Of a stretch of DNA of 64,000 bases, positions 43,534 through 52,238 are shown one piece after another. The stretch comes from Qipengyuania soli (lineage in GTDB: Bacteria; Pseudomonadota; Alphaproteobacteria; Sphingomonadales; Sphingomonadaceae). Every line of letters starts with the position of its first letter. The stretch's first letter is position 1. Under the pieces are notes generated by a model. That model was not told the origin of the DNA and ran no database searches. It was given only the letters and a program-made list of their open reading frames with translations. The stretch spans positions 2,108,001 through 2,172,000 of the forward strand of contig NZ_CP064654.1 in the NCBI RefSeq assembly GCF_015529805.1. The letters are read 5' to 3'. Made by a program: the position numbers and the translations under genes.

Positions 43534-44159
43534 TCTTCGTCCTCGGCCGCGTTGATCCAGGCCTGCATCCATTCGTGTTCCCACACCGCTTCCATGTAGG
43601 AGATGGCAAAGCCCGGTACGGGGATCTGGTAGGTGATGAACCGCGACACGACGGGGGCAAAGAATACGTCGGCCGCGCCGAAAGTGCCGAACAGGAACGG
43701 CCCGCCGCTGCCGAAGCGGCTGCGAGCTTCTGCCCAGAGGCCGAGGATGCGCAGGATGTCTGCCTTGCAAGCCTCGCTCGGCTCGAACCCGTCGAAGCGC
43801 TTGCGTACGTTCATCGGGCACTCGCCGCGCAAATTGGCAAAGGAGGAGTGCATTTCCGCGACCATCGATCGCGCCATGCCGCGCGCCGTGTCATCCTTGG
43901 GCCAGAAGCGGTCCCGTCCGACCTTGTCAGCGAGATATTCCATGATCGCGAGGCTGTCCCAGACAACGACCTCGCCGTCCCACAGCAGCGGCACCTTGCC
44001 GGACGAAGGCCGGATCTGGCCGTCATTGCGATCGGCTTCCCAGTTCTCGCCGAACAACGGGACGATGATTTCCTCGAACGACAGGCCCGACTGCTTCGCC
44101 GCTAGCCAACCGCGCAGGCTCCAGCTGGAATAATTCTTGTTTCCGATCACGAGTTTCAT
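43500..44159 (-). CDS. glutathione S-transferase
   Basis: The 219-residue protein has a thioredoxin-like N-terminal domain (KNYSSWSLRGWLAAK, then GKVPLLWDGEVVVWDSLAIMEYLA with the glutathione-binding DS) and an all-helical C-terminal domain. The Ser in YSSWS is a likely catalytic residue. It conjugates or reduces electrophiles with glutathione in the cytoplasm. It overlaps the S1/P1 nuclease start. Confidence 0.9.
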   Translation of the reverse strand: MKLVIGNKNYSSWSLRGWLAAKQSGLSFEEIIVPLFGENWEADRNDGQIRPSSGKVPLLWDGEVVVWDSLAIMEYLADKVGRDRFWPKDDTARGMARSMVAEMHSSFANLRGECPMNVRKRFDGFEPSEACKADILRILGLWAEARSRFGSGGPFLFGTFGAADVFFAPVVSRFITYQIPVPGFAISYMEAVWEHEWMQAWINAAEDEEWVIEQYETVG

Positions 44160-44264
44160 GCGCGTCCCACCTTTCGCTGTCGGCGCGGTAGAGGTTCAGC
44201 TTCCGCCTGTCGAGGATGAACGTTGCGGCTTTGCGACCGGCGACTTCAGCGCTAGACGAGTGGC

Positions 44265-44684
44265 ATGAGCCTGCGCCCTTTCCACCTCGCCTTTCCCGTC
44301 GACGATCTCGCCGCCGCACGCGCATTCTATGGCCAGGCCATGGGCTGTGCCGAAGGCCGCAGCAGCGATGAGTGGATCGACTTCGACTTCTACGGCCACC
44401 AGATCGTCGCGCACCTCGCGCCGGGCCAGGCAGGCGATCGCGCTGCCAATCACGTCGACGGCCACGGCGTGCCGGTGCCGCATTTCGGCATCGTTCTGAA
44501 AATGGAGGACTGGGAGGAACTCGCCGGGCGACTGACTGCAGCAGGCGTCGAATTCGCGATCCCCCCGACGATCCGCTTCAAGGGCCAGCCCGGCGAGCAG
44601 GCGACGATGTTTTTCCGCGACCCGAGTGGAAATGCGCTGGAGATGAAGGCCTTCGCCAGCGACGATATGCTTTTCGCGACCTAG
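44265..44684 (+). CDS. VOC-family (glyoxalase-like) protein
   Basis: The 139-residue protein has the VOC layout of two beta-alpha-beta-beta-beta units. Probable metal ligands are His in FHLAFPVDD, a His in HQIVAHL and Glu in [11 protein letters not shown]. It ends with [15 protein letters not shown], typical of VOC proteins. The reaction is unknown. It is alone, divergent from the GST gene. Confidence 0.87.
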   Translation: MSLRPFHLAFPVDDLAAARAFYGQAMGCAEGRSSDEWIDFDFYGHQIVAHLAPGQAGDRAANHVDGHGVPVPHFGIVLKMEDWEELAGRLTAAGVEFAIPPTIRFKGQPGEQATMFFRDPSGNALEMKAFASDDMLFAT

Positions 44685-44827
44685 GCGCACCCAAAAGGCG
44701 ACATGCGGTTGACGACCCGATTTCGCCAGCTGCCGCCTAACCAGTTTTGCCCCACATATCGGCGCAGCCACCTGGCCTGCCTGTCACTTCGGCGAGGAAG
44801 TGTCGCATCTCTGGTAGAGGTCTCGCC

Positions 44828-45658
44828 TCAATTGCCGAGCCACTCGAAGCTGATCTCTCCCCTCTGCCCTTCCGGGGCAAGCGTAACACGGAGGGCTTCA
44901 AGCAGAGGCGGCAGCGTCTGCGTGAAGGCGTAGGGCGGATTGACGATGAAGAGACCTGCGCCGTTATAAATGCCAGGCTGCTCCGCATCATACAGCCAAT
45001 GCTCGATGCTCATCAATTTGGGTATGCCCAGCCGGCGCAGCTGCTGCTTCCACCGCACATGCGTGGCGCGATCCTTCAGCGGATACCAGATCACCGTCAC
45101 CCCATGCGCCCATTTGCGCCGGGCAGCGGCAAGCGTGTCCGTGATCCGTGCGCGTTCGTCCGTCTGTTCGTAGGGCGGGTCGACCACCACCACACCGCGC
45201 GGCGTCCGGGTCGGCAGCATTGCCAGCCACAGCTCATACGCGTCGCGCTGATGCACCGCGGCGGACGTGTCCCGCATCGCGGCACGCAGCGCCTTGGCAT
45301 CCTCCGGATGCTTCTCGTTGAGGATCAGGACATCCTGCTCACGCAAGAGCTGCGCCAGAATGCGCGGGCTACCGGGATAGAGCCGCGGCTCCGGCCCGAG
45401 GTTCACCGCCTGTACCGTAGCGCGATAGTCGTCGAGCAAGGGGCTCGCATCGGCAAAGGCTCGCAATACGCCTTGCGCTGCCTCGCCGGTGCGTTTCGCC
45501 TGGTTGCCGTGAAGATCGTAAATCCCGCAGCCGGCGTGGGTGTCCATGATCGTCAGCGCACTCGGCTTTTGCTGCAGCGCCCGCACGAGGGCGATCAGCA
45601 GGCTGTGCTTCACGACATCGGCGCTGTTTCCGGCATGGAATGAGTGGCGGTAGTTCAT
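44828..45658 (-). CDS. rlmJ: 23S rRNA (adenine2030-N6)-methyltransferase
   Basis: The 276-residue SAM enzyme starts with NYRHSFHAGNSADVVKHSLL and has the active-site DPPY motif (VVVDPPYEQ). It methylates A2030 of 23S rRNA, as in E. coli RlmJ. The order on the minus strand is yidC-yihA-pseudouridine synthase-rlmJ, so it could be part of that run, 37 nt after the pseudouridine synthase stop. Confidence 0.9.
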   Translation of the reverse strand: MNYRHSFHAGNSADVVKHSLLIALVRALQQKPSALTIMDTHAGCGIYDLHGNQAKRTGEAAQGVLRAFADASPLLDDYRATVQAVNLGPEPRLYPGSPRILAQLLREQDVLILNEKHPEDAKALRAAMRDTSAAVHQRDAYELWLAMLPTRTPRGVVVVDPPYEQTDERARITDTLAAARRKWAHGVTVIWYPLKDRATHVRWKQQLRRLGIPKLMSIEHWLYDAEQPGIYNGAGLFIVNPPYAFTQTLPPLLEALRVTLAPEGQRGEISFEWLGN

Positions 45659-45695
45659 GGGACGCCACCGCCTTTAGACGAGCCTGCGGTTGCGC

Positions 45696-46244
45696 CTAGA
45701 CGAAAATTTCCTCGAATTGTCCCGGCGCGATCCCTTCGACCGTCCAGTCACCGATCGACCAGCGCACCAGCCTCAGGGTGGGCAGCCCAACAGCCGCCGT
45801 CATACGCCGCACCTGCCGGTTACGCCCTTCGCGGACGGTGATCTTGAGCCAGCTATCGGGAATGGACTTGCGCTGGCGTATCGGCGGATCGCGTGGCCAC
45901 AGATCCGGTGCGTCGATGCATGCGACCTCTGCCGGCAGTGTCATGCCGTCCTTGAGACGGACGCCTTGCCGCAAACGCTCCAGTTCCGGTTCCTGCGGAT
46001 CGCCTTCGACCTGTACGAGGTAGGTCTTCGGCAGCTTGAACCGCGGATCGGCAATGCGCGCCTGCAGCCGCCCGTCGTCCGTAAGCAGCAGTAGTCCCTC
46101 GCTGTCCCGATCGAGCCTCCCGGCTGGGTAGACGCCCTTCACCGCAATGAAGTCCGACAATGTCGCGCGCATCGTCGGCGATCCGCGGTCAGTGAACTGA
46201 GACAGGACGCCGAAAGGTTTGTTGAACAGGAGCAGCCGGGACAT
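45696..46244 (-). CDS. RluE/RsuA-family 23S/16S pseudouridine synthase
   Basis: The 182-residue protein lacks the S4 domain and begins [17 protein letters not shown], with the catalytic Asp in [15 protein letters not shown] and the motif [11 protein letters not shown]. This fits RluE-type enzymes acting on 23S rRNA U2457, although RsuA-like enzymes cannot be excluded. ATG 46244 is chosen by homology; the longer frame is spurious. It begins 34 nt after the yihA stop in the same direction. Confidence 0.87.
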   Translation of the reverse strand: MSRLLLFNKPFGVLSQFTDRGSPTMRATLSDFIAVKGVYPAGRLDRDSEGLLLLTDDGRLQARIADPRFKLPKTYLVQVEGDPQEPELERLRQGVRLKDGMTLPAEVACIDAPDLWPRDPPIRQRKSIPDSWLKITVREGRNRQVRRMTAAVGLPTLRLVRWSIGDWTVEGIAPGQFEEIFV

Positions 46245-46278
46245 CCTGGCTCCATATCGCTCGAATGAGCCTATGTCT

Positions 46279-46923
46279 TCAGACCCCGGCGTCCGCCAGC
46301 ACAGCCGCCCGCAAAGCGCCGATGCCCATGCCCTTCTCGCTCGAGGTGACGTGCACCTCGGGATAGGCGGCGACGTGCTTGCGCGCCTCGGCCTCGGTCG
46401 CAGCAACGACCTTTTCCAGCTCGCTCGCCTTCATCTTGTCGGCCTTGGTCAGCACGACGCGGTAGCCGACAGCCGCCTGGTCGAGCATCTTCATCATCTC
46501 GCGGTCGACGTCCTTGGGGCCGTGTCGCGCATCGACCAGCACCAGCGTGCGGGCAAGCGCTGGGCGGCCACGCAAGTAAGTGCGGACCAGTTCCTTCCAT
46601 TTCTCGACAACCTTCACCGGTGCCTTGGCAAAGCCGTAGCCGGGCATGTCGACGAGGCGGAACAGGGTGGGGTCGCCGACCTCGAAAAAGTTCAGTTCCT
46701 GCGTGCGGCCTGGCGTCACTGAGGCGCGTGCGATGGCCTTGCGCCCCGTGAGCGCGTTGAGCAGCGAGCTCTTGCCGACGTTGGAGCGTCCGCAGAACGC
46801 GATTTCCGGCACGTCGGGCTCGGGGAGGAATTTGAGCTGCGGAGCCGAGAGAAGAAACTCCACCCGGCCCGAGAACAGCTTGTTCGCCCGCTTTTCGAGC
46901 GTGAGGAGCTCTTCCTCGTCCAT
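46279..46923 (-). CDS. yihA: ribosome biogenesis GTP-binding protein YihA/YsxC (EngB)
   Basis: The 214-residue GTPase takes part in large-subunit assembly. G motifs are [12 protein letters not shown] (G1), DMPGYGF (G3) and TKADK (G4). The N-terminal [15 protein letters not shown] region is typical. Its ATG overlaps the yidC TGA stop by one base (TGATG), showing translational coupling. It is the last conserved member of the rpmH-rnpA-yidD-yidC-yihA cluster; argB, often next in alphaproteobacteria, is not here. Confidence 0.95.
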   Translation of the reverse strand: MDEEELLTLEKRANKLFSGRVEFLLSAPQLKFLPEPDVPEIAFCGRSNVGKSSLLNALTGRKAIARASVTPGRTQELNFFEVGDPTLFRLVDMPGYGFAKAPVKVVEKWKELVRTYLRGRPALARTLVLVDARHGPKDVDREMMKMLDQAAVGYRVVLTKADKMKASELEKVVAATEAEARKHVAAYPEVHVTSSEKGMGIGALRAAVLADAGV

Positions 46924-48698
46924 CAGCCTGCCTTGGCCGCTTCCCTGGCCTTTGCAGCCTTTTCCTCGTCAGCCGCGGCCTTGAGCTGCGGATGCTTGGA
47001 ATAAAGGTACTTCTGCTGTGCCAGCGTCAGGATGTTCGAGGTGACCCAGTAGAGCAGCAGGCCCGCCGCGAACGGAGCCATGACGAACATCAGCACCCAG
47101 GGCATGATGTTGAAGATCTGCTGCTGCACGGGGTCCATCGCGCTGGGGTTGAGCTTGAAGGTCAGCCACATCGTCACGCCGAGCAGCACGCCCAGCACGC
47201 CGAGGCCGAAGATCATCATCAGCCAGCTCGGCACGGTGATCCCGCCGATCGAGAGCAGCGCGGCAAGGTTCGCCGGATCGGGCGCCGAAAGGTCGCTGAT
47301 CCAGAGGAACTTCTGGTGGCGCATCTCGATGCCTAGCACGAGCACCTTGTAGAGCGCGAAGAAGACCGGGATCTGCAGCAGCATGGGAAGGCAGCCCGCG
47401 ACCGGGTTTACCTTCTCGCGCTTGTAGAGCTCCATGATCTCCATCTGCTGCTTCTGCTTGTCGTCCTTGTACTTCTCCTGGATCGCCTTCATCTTCGGCT
47501 GGATGGCCTTCATCGAAGCCATAGAGGCGAAGCCCTTCTGGGCGATCGGGAACATCAGGCCGCGCACGATCACGGTCAGCAGGATGATGGCGATGCCGAA
47601 GTTGCCGACCGCTTCGAACAGCGTCCGCAACAGCCACAGCATCGGCTTTTCGAACCAGCGGAACCAGCCCCACTCGATGGCGAAGCCGAACTTCTCGATC
47701 CCCGCATTCTGATACTGGTCGAGCACCACGCTTTCCTTCGCACCGGCATAGAGCCGCGAGGTGGTGGTGAGCTTCTTGCCGGCAGGAACGGTGACCGGTT
47801 CGTAGATCATGTCGGCGCGATAGGTCTCGTTGCCCATGGCGCGGAAAGTGGTTTCGGGCGCAAGGCCGTCCTGCGGGACAAGCGCCGAAAGCCAGTAGAT
47901 GTCGGTGAATCCCGCCCAGCGCGTGCGTCCTTCGGGAGTGACCTTCTTGTCCTCGTCGAGCGTGGAATAATCGATGTCGTAATCGGCGGTGTCGCCGAAC
48001 ACGCCCATCGGGCCCGAATGCGCGATCCAGATGTCCTGGCTGGCAGTCTTGCTGGTGCGGTTGACCAGGCCGAACGGCTGGAGGACCACCGGATTGGTAC
48101 CGCCGTTGGACACCGACTGCGCGGCGGTGAGCATGTAGTTGTCATCGATCGAATAGCGGATGGCGTAGGTCAGCCCTTCGCCATTGTCCCAGGTCAGGGT
48201 GACCGGCGCTTCCTTGGTCAGCACCTTGCCGTCGGCGGTCCAGACGGTCTGGGGACCGGGTACCTTGAGGTTGGAGCCGACCCAGCCGAACTGGGCGAAC
48301 TGCTGCGCGGGCGTGCCGTTGGGGGAGAAGATGCGAACCGGTTCGCTATCCTTGCCGGTGCCTTCCATGTGGTCCTTGAGCACGATGTCATCGACCACGC
48401 CGCCCTTGAGGTTGATCGACCCGGCCACGCGCGGCCCATCGATCTTCACGCGGTCGGGCGAGGAAAGCGCGGTCTTGAGATCCGCCTTCTCGAGCGCCTG
48501 CAGCGTCGGGTCGACGAGCCCGCCGGTGCGGGTGTGCTGGGTCTTGGCGGTGGCCGCCTGCTCGCTGGGAGTGTCGGCCTTGTCCTCTACCAGCGCCTGC
48601 TCGGGCTGGGGGTAGAAGTAGTTCATCGCATAGTCCCACCCGATGAGGAGCAGGAATGAAAGCGCGATGGCCAGGATCAGGTTGCGCTGGTTTTCCAA
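46923..48698 (-). CDS. yidC: membrane protein insertase YidC/Oxa1
   Basis: The 591-residue protein inserts inner-membrane proteins with or without SecYEG. It has an N-terminal membrane anchor (LILAIALSFLLLIGWDYAM), a large periplasmic beta domain (about 60-350) and the conserved five-helix core, including a cytoplasmic coiled region with KMKAIQEKYKDDKQKQQMEI. The C-terminal tail is Lys/Ala-rich. Gene order and overlap with yihA are typical. 70 nt separate it from yidD. Confidence 0.96.
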   Translation of the reverse strand: MENQRNLILAIALSFLLLIGWDYAMNYFYPQPEQALVEDKADTPSEQAATAKTQHTRTGGLVDPTLQALEKADLKTALSSPDRVKIDGPRVAGSINLKGGVVDDIVLKDHMEGTGKDSEPVRIFSPNGTPAQQFAQFGWVGSNLKVPGPQTVWTADGKVLTKEAPVTLTWDNGEGLTYAIRYSIDDNYMLTAAQSVSNGGTNPVVLQPFGLVNRTSKTASQDIWIAHSGPMGVFGDTADYDIDYSTLDEDKKVTPEGRTRWAGFTDIYWLSALVPQDGLAPETTFRAMGNETYRADMIYEPVTVPAGKKLTTTSRLYAGAKESVVLDQYQNAGIEKFGFAIEWGWFRWFEKPMLWLLRTLFEAVGNFGIAIILLTVIVRGLMFPIAQKGFASMASMKAIQPKMKAIQEKYKDDKQKQQMEIMELYKREKVNPVAGCLPMLLQIPVFFALYKVLVLGIEMRHQKFLWISDLSAPDPANLAALLSIGGITVPSWLMMIFGLGVLGVLLGVTMWLTFKLNPSAMDPVQQQIFNIMPWVLMFVMAPFAAGLLLYWVTSNILTLAQQKYLYSKHPQLKAAADEEKAAKAREAAKAG

Positions 48699-48768
48699 GG
48701 TCGGTCCCGTCTAGTTCAATCGAAAATCGTAATGTGGGAAGGTGTATCAGGCTTTCAATACACCGGCG

Positions 48769-48978
48769 CTATGGCACCGGGTCATGGCCGTGTCCGCCCC
48801 AAGGGTGGCAGCGCATTATACGCTTAGTCGCCAACCATCCACCCTTGATCGCGCCATATTTTCCCAGTGCCTCGATCGCGTACTGGCTGCACGAGGGCGC
48901 ATAGCGGCAACTGGGCGGCAGGATCCGGCTGGGACCCCACTGCCACAGGCGGGCGATGAAGATAAAGACATGCTTCAT
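48769..48978 (-). CDS. yidD: membrane protein insertion efficiency factor YidD
   Basis: This 69-residue protein assists YidC. It has the YidD signatures [21 protein letters not shown] and [13 protein letters not shown], with two Cys in the conserved motif. ATG 48978 lies in the middle of a longer shadow frame. It overlaps rnpA by 4 nt (ATGA) and precedes yidC. It is one of the small members often missed in annotation. Confidence 0.93.
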   Translation of the reverse strand: MKHVFIFIARLWQWGPSRILPPSCRYAPSCSQYAIEALGKYGAIKGGWLATKRIMRCHPWGGHGHDPVP

Positions 48979-49358
48979 GCGCGGCGGCTCCTCTGGTGGC
49001 GAGGCGGACGCGGGCGATCGCCCTTGCCCTCGCTCGCACGGGCGAGCGCTGCGGACAGTTCGTCCTTCAGCGTGGCGAAATCGCGTTCTACCCCGCCCTC
49101 GCGCCCGATCAGGATGTGATCGTGATCCGGCAACCCTTGCTCGGGCAGCGCTGCCCACAGCAATTCGCGGAAGCGTCGCTTCATCCGGTTGCGCACGACG
49201 GCGTTGCCGATTTTCTTCGTCACAGTGATCCCGAAGCGCTTGCCCTTCCCGCCGTTCGGGTTGGCGAGCAGCACGAATCCCGGTCGCGCGACCCTGAGGC
49301 CCCGATTCGCGGCGAGGAAGTCGCTGCGCTTGCGGATCACGGATAGGCTCGGGTGCAT
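48975..49358 (-). CDS. rnpA: ribonuclease P protein component
   Basis: The 127-residue basic protein joins the M1 RNA to process tRNA 5' ends. It has the RNR motif region [15 protein letters not shown] and [18 protein letters not shown] 49358 ([13 protein letters not shown]) is chosen; the upstream frame is longer but falls in the rpmH-rnpA gap. It overlaps yidD by 4 nt. A terminator-like hairpin at 49374-49398 separates it from rpmH. Confidence 0.94.
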   Translation of the reverse strand: MHPSLSVIRKRSDFLAANRGLRVARPGFVLLANPNGGKGKRFGITVTKKIGNAVVRNRMKRRFRELLWAALPEQGLPDHDHILIGREGGVERDFATLKDELSAALARASEGKGDRPRPPRHQRSRRA

Positions 49359-49373
49359 GGATGCCAGATACGC

Positions 49374-49398
49374 AAAACGGGCCCCCGATGGGAGCCCG
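49374..49398 (-). terminator. terminator-like hairpin between rpmH and rnpA
   Basis: On the minus strand CGGGCTCCC and GGGGGCCCG pair over 9 bp (one G-U pair) around ATC, followed by TTTTG. It lies 16 nt before the rnpA start. It may stop part of the rpmH transcripts, giving more L34 than RnpA. Confidence 0.65.
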
Positions 49399-49444
49399 CT
49401 CGCATTCGTCCGTCGATCGCCGCGCACAAGCGCAGCGAATCAGC

Positions 49445-49579
49445 TCAGGCGCAAAGCTTCTTGCGGCCGCGGGCGCGACGGGCGCGAAGCACCTTGCGGC
49501 CACCCGGGGTCGCCTTGCGCGCGAAGAAACCGTGGCGACGCTGGCGCACGAGGTTCGAGGGCTGGAAAGTCCGCTTCAT
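49445..49579 (-). CDS. rpmH: 50S ribosomal protein L34
   Basis: The 44-residue basic protein starts [19 protein letters not shown] and ends with [12 protein letters not shown], the classic L34 sequence. ATG 49579 is preceded by GGA in AGGACACTTCCG. It is the first gene of the rpmH-rnpA-yidD-yidC-yihA cluster, with a strong promoter match at 49674-49702 and hairpins before and after it. Confidence 0.96.
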   Translation of the reverse strand: MKRTFQPSNLVRQRRHGFFARKATPGGRKVLRARRARGRKKLCA

Positions 49580-49631
49580 CGGAAGTGTCCTACAAAAATC
49601 TTCTGGTTCCGGCGGCGCGAGACGCCACCAA

Positions 49632-49659
49632 CAAAAAGGGCCACCCGGGCGGGGTGACC
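49632..49659 (-). terminator. terminator-like hairpin in the rpmH leader
   Basis: On the minus strand GGTCACCC and GGGTGGCC pair over 8 bp (one G-U) with a 5-nt loop, followed by CTTTTTG. It lies between the predicted rpmH promoter and the gene, so transcripts from that promoter must cross it. It may also end transcripts from the upstream gene at 49699. Confidence 0.55.
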
Positions 49660-49673
49660 GCTTGAATGGCGCG

Positions 49674-49702
49674 CGCATAAGGAAGCGCGCCCGCTACGTC
49701 AA
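49674..49702 (-). promoter_or_regulatory. sigma-70-type promoter of the rpmH-rnpA cluster
   Basis: Minus-strand TTGACG (49702-49697) and TATGCG (49679-49674) are 17 nt apart. The -35 overlaps the stop of the gene at 49699. An inverted repeat GGCGCGC/GCGCGCC (49668-49674 and 49685-49691) spans the -10 and spacer. Confidence 0.6.
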
Positions 49703-50568
49703 GAGAAAGTCATGTCGGAATAGGCCAGTTTGGGTGCCTGCTGTGCGGGCGGTTCCACCACCGCCTGTGCCGGAGCGGGCGCAGCCCAGCGGCGCATGTC
49801 CTGCGCCTCGAGCCACAGTGCCTCGGCATGGGGCACCGAGTTGGTAAAGGCGTAGAATGCGCGCGCCTGCCGCTCGCCCATTCCCATCTCGCGATAATAA
49901 GAGATGTACTTGAGGTTCTCTGGTGCGTTTTCGCCGAAATCGCCAGCTTCGCGTCCGTATTCGTCCATCCAGCTATGCACCGCGAACTCTGCCCCGTCGG
50001 CAATGTCGCGCTCAACACCGGCGAGGAACAACTCTACCGCGCCGGACCGGACCGAACCGATCGGCGGGACGTGCGTGACCATATGCGCGGCACGGATCAT
50101 CCGTCCGAGTTCCATGTTGGCCTTGTCGTCGCGCGTACCCGGGCACTCGACCATGTCGACCTGGACCAGGTCGGGAAAGGCACGGCGCATGGCGGCAAAG
50201 ACGGCGGGCGTGTCGTGCCCCGTCTCGTCAACCAGCGCGACTCGACGCGAATCGAGGACGAGGAAGGGACCGAAGCGGGCGATGCCCCGCCGATAATCGC
50301 GAAAACTGCGATCGACCGCCGGACGGGCGGTGGCGGGAACAGGTGCGAATTCGCTTCGACCCGGAATGGCGAAGCGCAGGTTCGTGAAATCGGCACCCGC
50401 CGTATCGCGAACCACCCCGATCCGGCGCGCATCCTCCACGGCCAACTGGGCCAGCGGTTGCGCAGCCAGTACCACCGGCACAGTCATGATGCTCAGCGAC
50501 TGCGCGCTCGCCGGAGCGGCAAGCGCGAGGCCGAAAACCGAGCAGACAAGGCTGGCTATTCGAAGCAT
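49699..50568 (-). CDS. secreted ClpP/crotonase-fold protein (COG3904-like)
   Basis: The 289-residue product has a signal peptide (about 1-23). The core shows MELGRMIRAAHMVTHVPP, SVRSGAVELFLAGVERDI and AVHSWMDEYG. This pattern, Ser followed by a helix and then a His in a G/A-x-H turn, matches COG3904 and other ClpP-like periplasmic proteins, with Ser, His and a later acidic residue as possible triad. The N-terminal segment and an Ala/Pro-rich tail are not recognised. Proteolytic activity is unproven. It ends in the rpmH promoter. Confidence 0.7.
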   Translation of the reverse strand: MLRIASLVCSVFGLALAAPASAQSLSIMTVPVVLAAQPLAQLAVEDARRIGVVRDTAGADFTNLRFAIPGRSEFAPVPATARPAVDRSFRDYRRGIARFGPFLVLDSRRVALVDETGHDTPAVFAAMRRAFPDLVQVDMVECPGTRDDKANMELGRMIRAAHMVTHVPPIGSVRSGAVELFLAGVERDIADGAEFAVHSWMDEYGREAGDFGENAPENLKYISYYREMGMGERQARAFYAFTNSVPHAEALWLEAQDMRRWAAPAPAQAVVEPPAQQAPKLAYSDMTFS

Positions 50569-50606
50569 TCGGCAGGATTGCTCCCCGGCATCTTGCCAGC
50601 TTCCAA

Positions 50607-50618
50607 AGGCACGTGCCT
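50607..50618. promoter_or_regulatory. 12-bp perfect palindrome in the gap before comM
   Basis: AGGCACGTGCCT is a perfect palindrome in the 159-nt gap between the divergent gene at 49699-50568 and comM. A repeated GGGGTTAACG element is found at 50624-50633 and 50718-50727. Either could be an operator for one or both genes. Confidence 0.35.
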
Positions 50619-50727
50619 AAAGCGGGGTTAACGGCATCCCTTCTCCACCGATGCGGAGGCTGTTCCTCTCGACAAATCAGGTGTTTGCAGCCATCGCCAC
50701 GTATGAATACGGGGTTGGGGGTTAACG

Positions 50728-52236
50728 CTGGTCGCACTGGTCAAAACGGTCGCTTACCTCGGGCTGGAAGCCCGCGGGGTAGAGGTGCAATGCTCGGTCG
50801 CGCCGGGACTGCCGAACTTCAATATCGTCGGTCTGGCAGACAAGGCGGTGGGGGAGAGCAAGGAACGCGTCCGCGCCGCGCTCGCCGGAATGGGCCTCGC
50901 CCTTCCGCCCAAACGGATCACCATCAACCTGTCGCCCGCCGACCTGCCCAAGGAGGGTTCGCACTACGACCTGCCCATCGCACTCGCCCTGCTGGCCGCG
51001 ATGGGGGTCACCGATGCCGAACAGTTGTGCGACTGGATAGCCGTAGGCGAACTCGCCCTCGATGCGCGGATCGTGCCGTCACCGGGCGTGCTCTTGGCGG
51101 CGATCCATGCCAGCGAGGCCGATGTCGGGCTCATCTGCCCCAGGGCCCAGGGTTCCGAAGCGCGGTGGGCGAGCGACATCCCGGTCTGCGCCGCCCCGGA
51201 CCTTACGAGCCTGCTCAATCACCTCAAGGGCACGCAGCGCCTGCCCGATCCCGAGCCGGGGTTGGTTGACGAGCCGGGCATCGGGCCCGACCTGAAGCAG
51301 GTGAAAGGCCAGGAAACCGCCAAGCGTGCGCTCGAGATCGCTGCGGCTGGCGGACACAATCTGCTGATGGTCGGCCCTCCGGGTGCGGGCAAGTCGCTGC
51401 TGGCCAGCTGCCTTCCCGGCATCCTCCCGCCACTAACCCCGCCCGAAGCGCTCGAAGTCAGCATGGTCCAGTCGGTTGCGGGGACGCTCGAGGATGGCCG
51501 GATCAGCCGTGCGCGGCCGTTCCGCGCGCCGCATCATTCGGCGAGCATGGCTGCACTGACCGGCGGCGGATTGCGAGTGAAGCCGGGAGAGGTAAGCCTC
51601 GCGCATCTCGGCGTGCTGTTCCTCGACGAACTGCCCGAATTCCAGCGCGCGGTGCTCGATTCGCTGCGCCAGCCGCTCGAAACCGGGAAGGTCGACGTCG
51701 CGCGTGCCAATGCTCACGTGACATTTCCCGCCAACGTCCAGCTGGTCGCTGCGATGAATCCGTGCCGTTGCGGGCACCTGGGGGATGCGGCGCTGGCGTG
51801 CAGCCGTGCGCCGCGATGCGCCGCCGACTACCAGAGCAAGGTGTCCGGTCCGATGCTCGACCGGATCGACCTGCATGTGGAGGTCGATCCGGTGAGTGCC
51901 ATGGACCTCGCTCTGCCCCCGCCTGCCGAAGGGAGCGCGGAGGTAGCCGCCCGGGTGCTCAAGGCGCGCGCGATTCAGACCGGGCGCGCGGAGCAAACGC
52001 GCGCGCGAACCAATGCCGACCTGCAGGGCGATGCTCTAGAGAAGTTCGCGACGCCCGACGAGCCTGGCCGCCAGCTACTGATGCAGGCGGCGAGCGCGAT
52101 GCGCCTGTCGGCCCGCGGCTACACGCGGATGCTGCGCGTCGCGCGCACGATCGCCGACCTTGCGGGAATGGAAACGGTCGGTCGCATTCACATCGCCGAA
52201 GCACTCAGCTACCGCAGGCATGCGCCGCGCGCCTGA
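50728..52236 (+). CDS. comM: YifB/ComM-family Mg-chelatase-like AAA+ ATPase, probable CTG start
   Basis: The 502-residue protein has a Lon-like N-terminal domain, a Mg-chelatase AAA+ domain (GPPGAGKSLLA, LFLDELPEFQ) and a C-terminal domain; it is related to ComM, which helps branch migration in natural transformation. The family N-terminus, VALVKTVAYLGLEARGVEVQ, is encoded upstream of the first GTG (50785). The only fitting start is CTG 50728, with GGGGG at 50717-50721 before it. No ATG, GTG or TTG is in frame before the stop TGA at 50704. GTG 50785 would lose 19 residues. Confidence 0.85.
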   Translation: MVALVKTVAYLGLEARGVEVQCSVAPGLPNFNIVGLADKAVGESKERVRAALAGMGLALPPKRITINLSPADLPKEGSHYDLPIALALLAAMGVTDAEQLCDWIAVGELALDARIVPSPGVLLAAIHASEADVGLICPRAQGSEARWASDIPVCAAPDLTSLLNHLKGTQRLPDPEPGLVDEPGIGPDLKQVKGQETAKRALEIAAAGGHNLLMVGPPGAGKSLLASCLPGILPPLTPPEALEVSMVQSVAGTLEDGRISRARPFRAPHHSASMAALTGGGLRVKPGEVSLAHLGVLFLDELPEFQRAVLDSLRQPLETGKVDVARANAHVTFPANVQLVAAMNPCRCGHLGDAALACSRAPRCAADYQSKVSGPMLDRIDLHVEVDPVSAMDLALPPPAEGSAEVAARVLKARAIQTGRAEQTRARTNADLQGDALEKFATPDEPGRQLLMQAASAMRLSARGYTRMLRVARTIADLAGMETVGRIHIAEALSYRRHAPRA

Positions 52237-52238
52237 AG

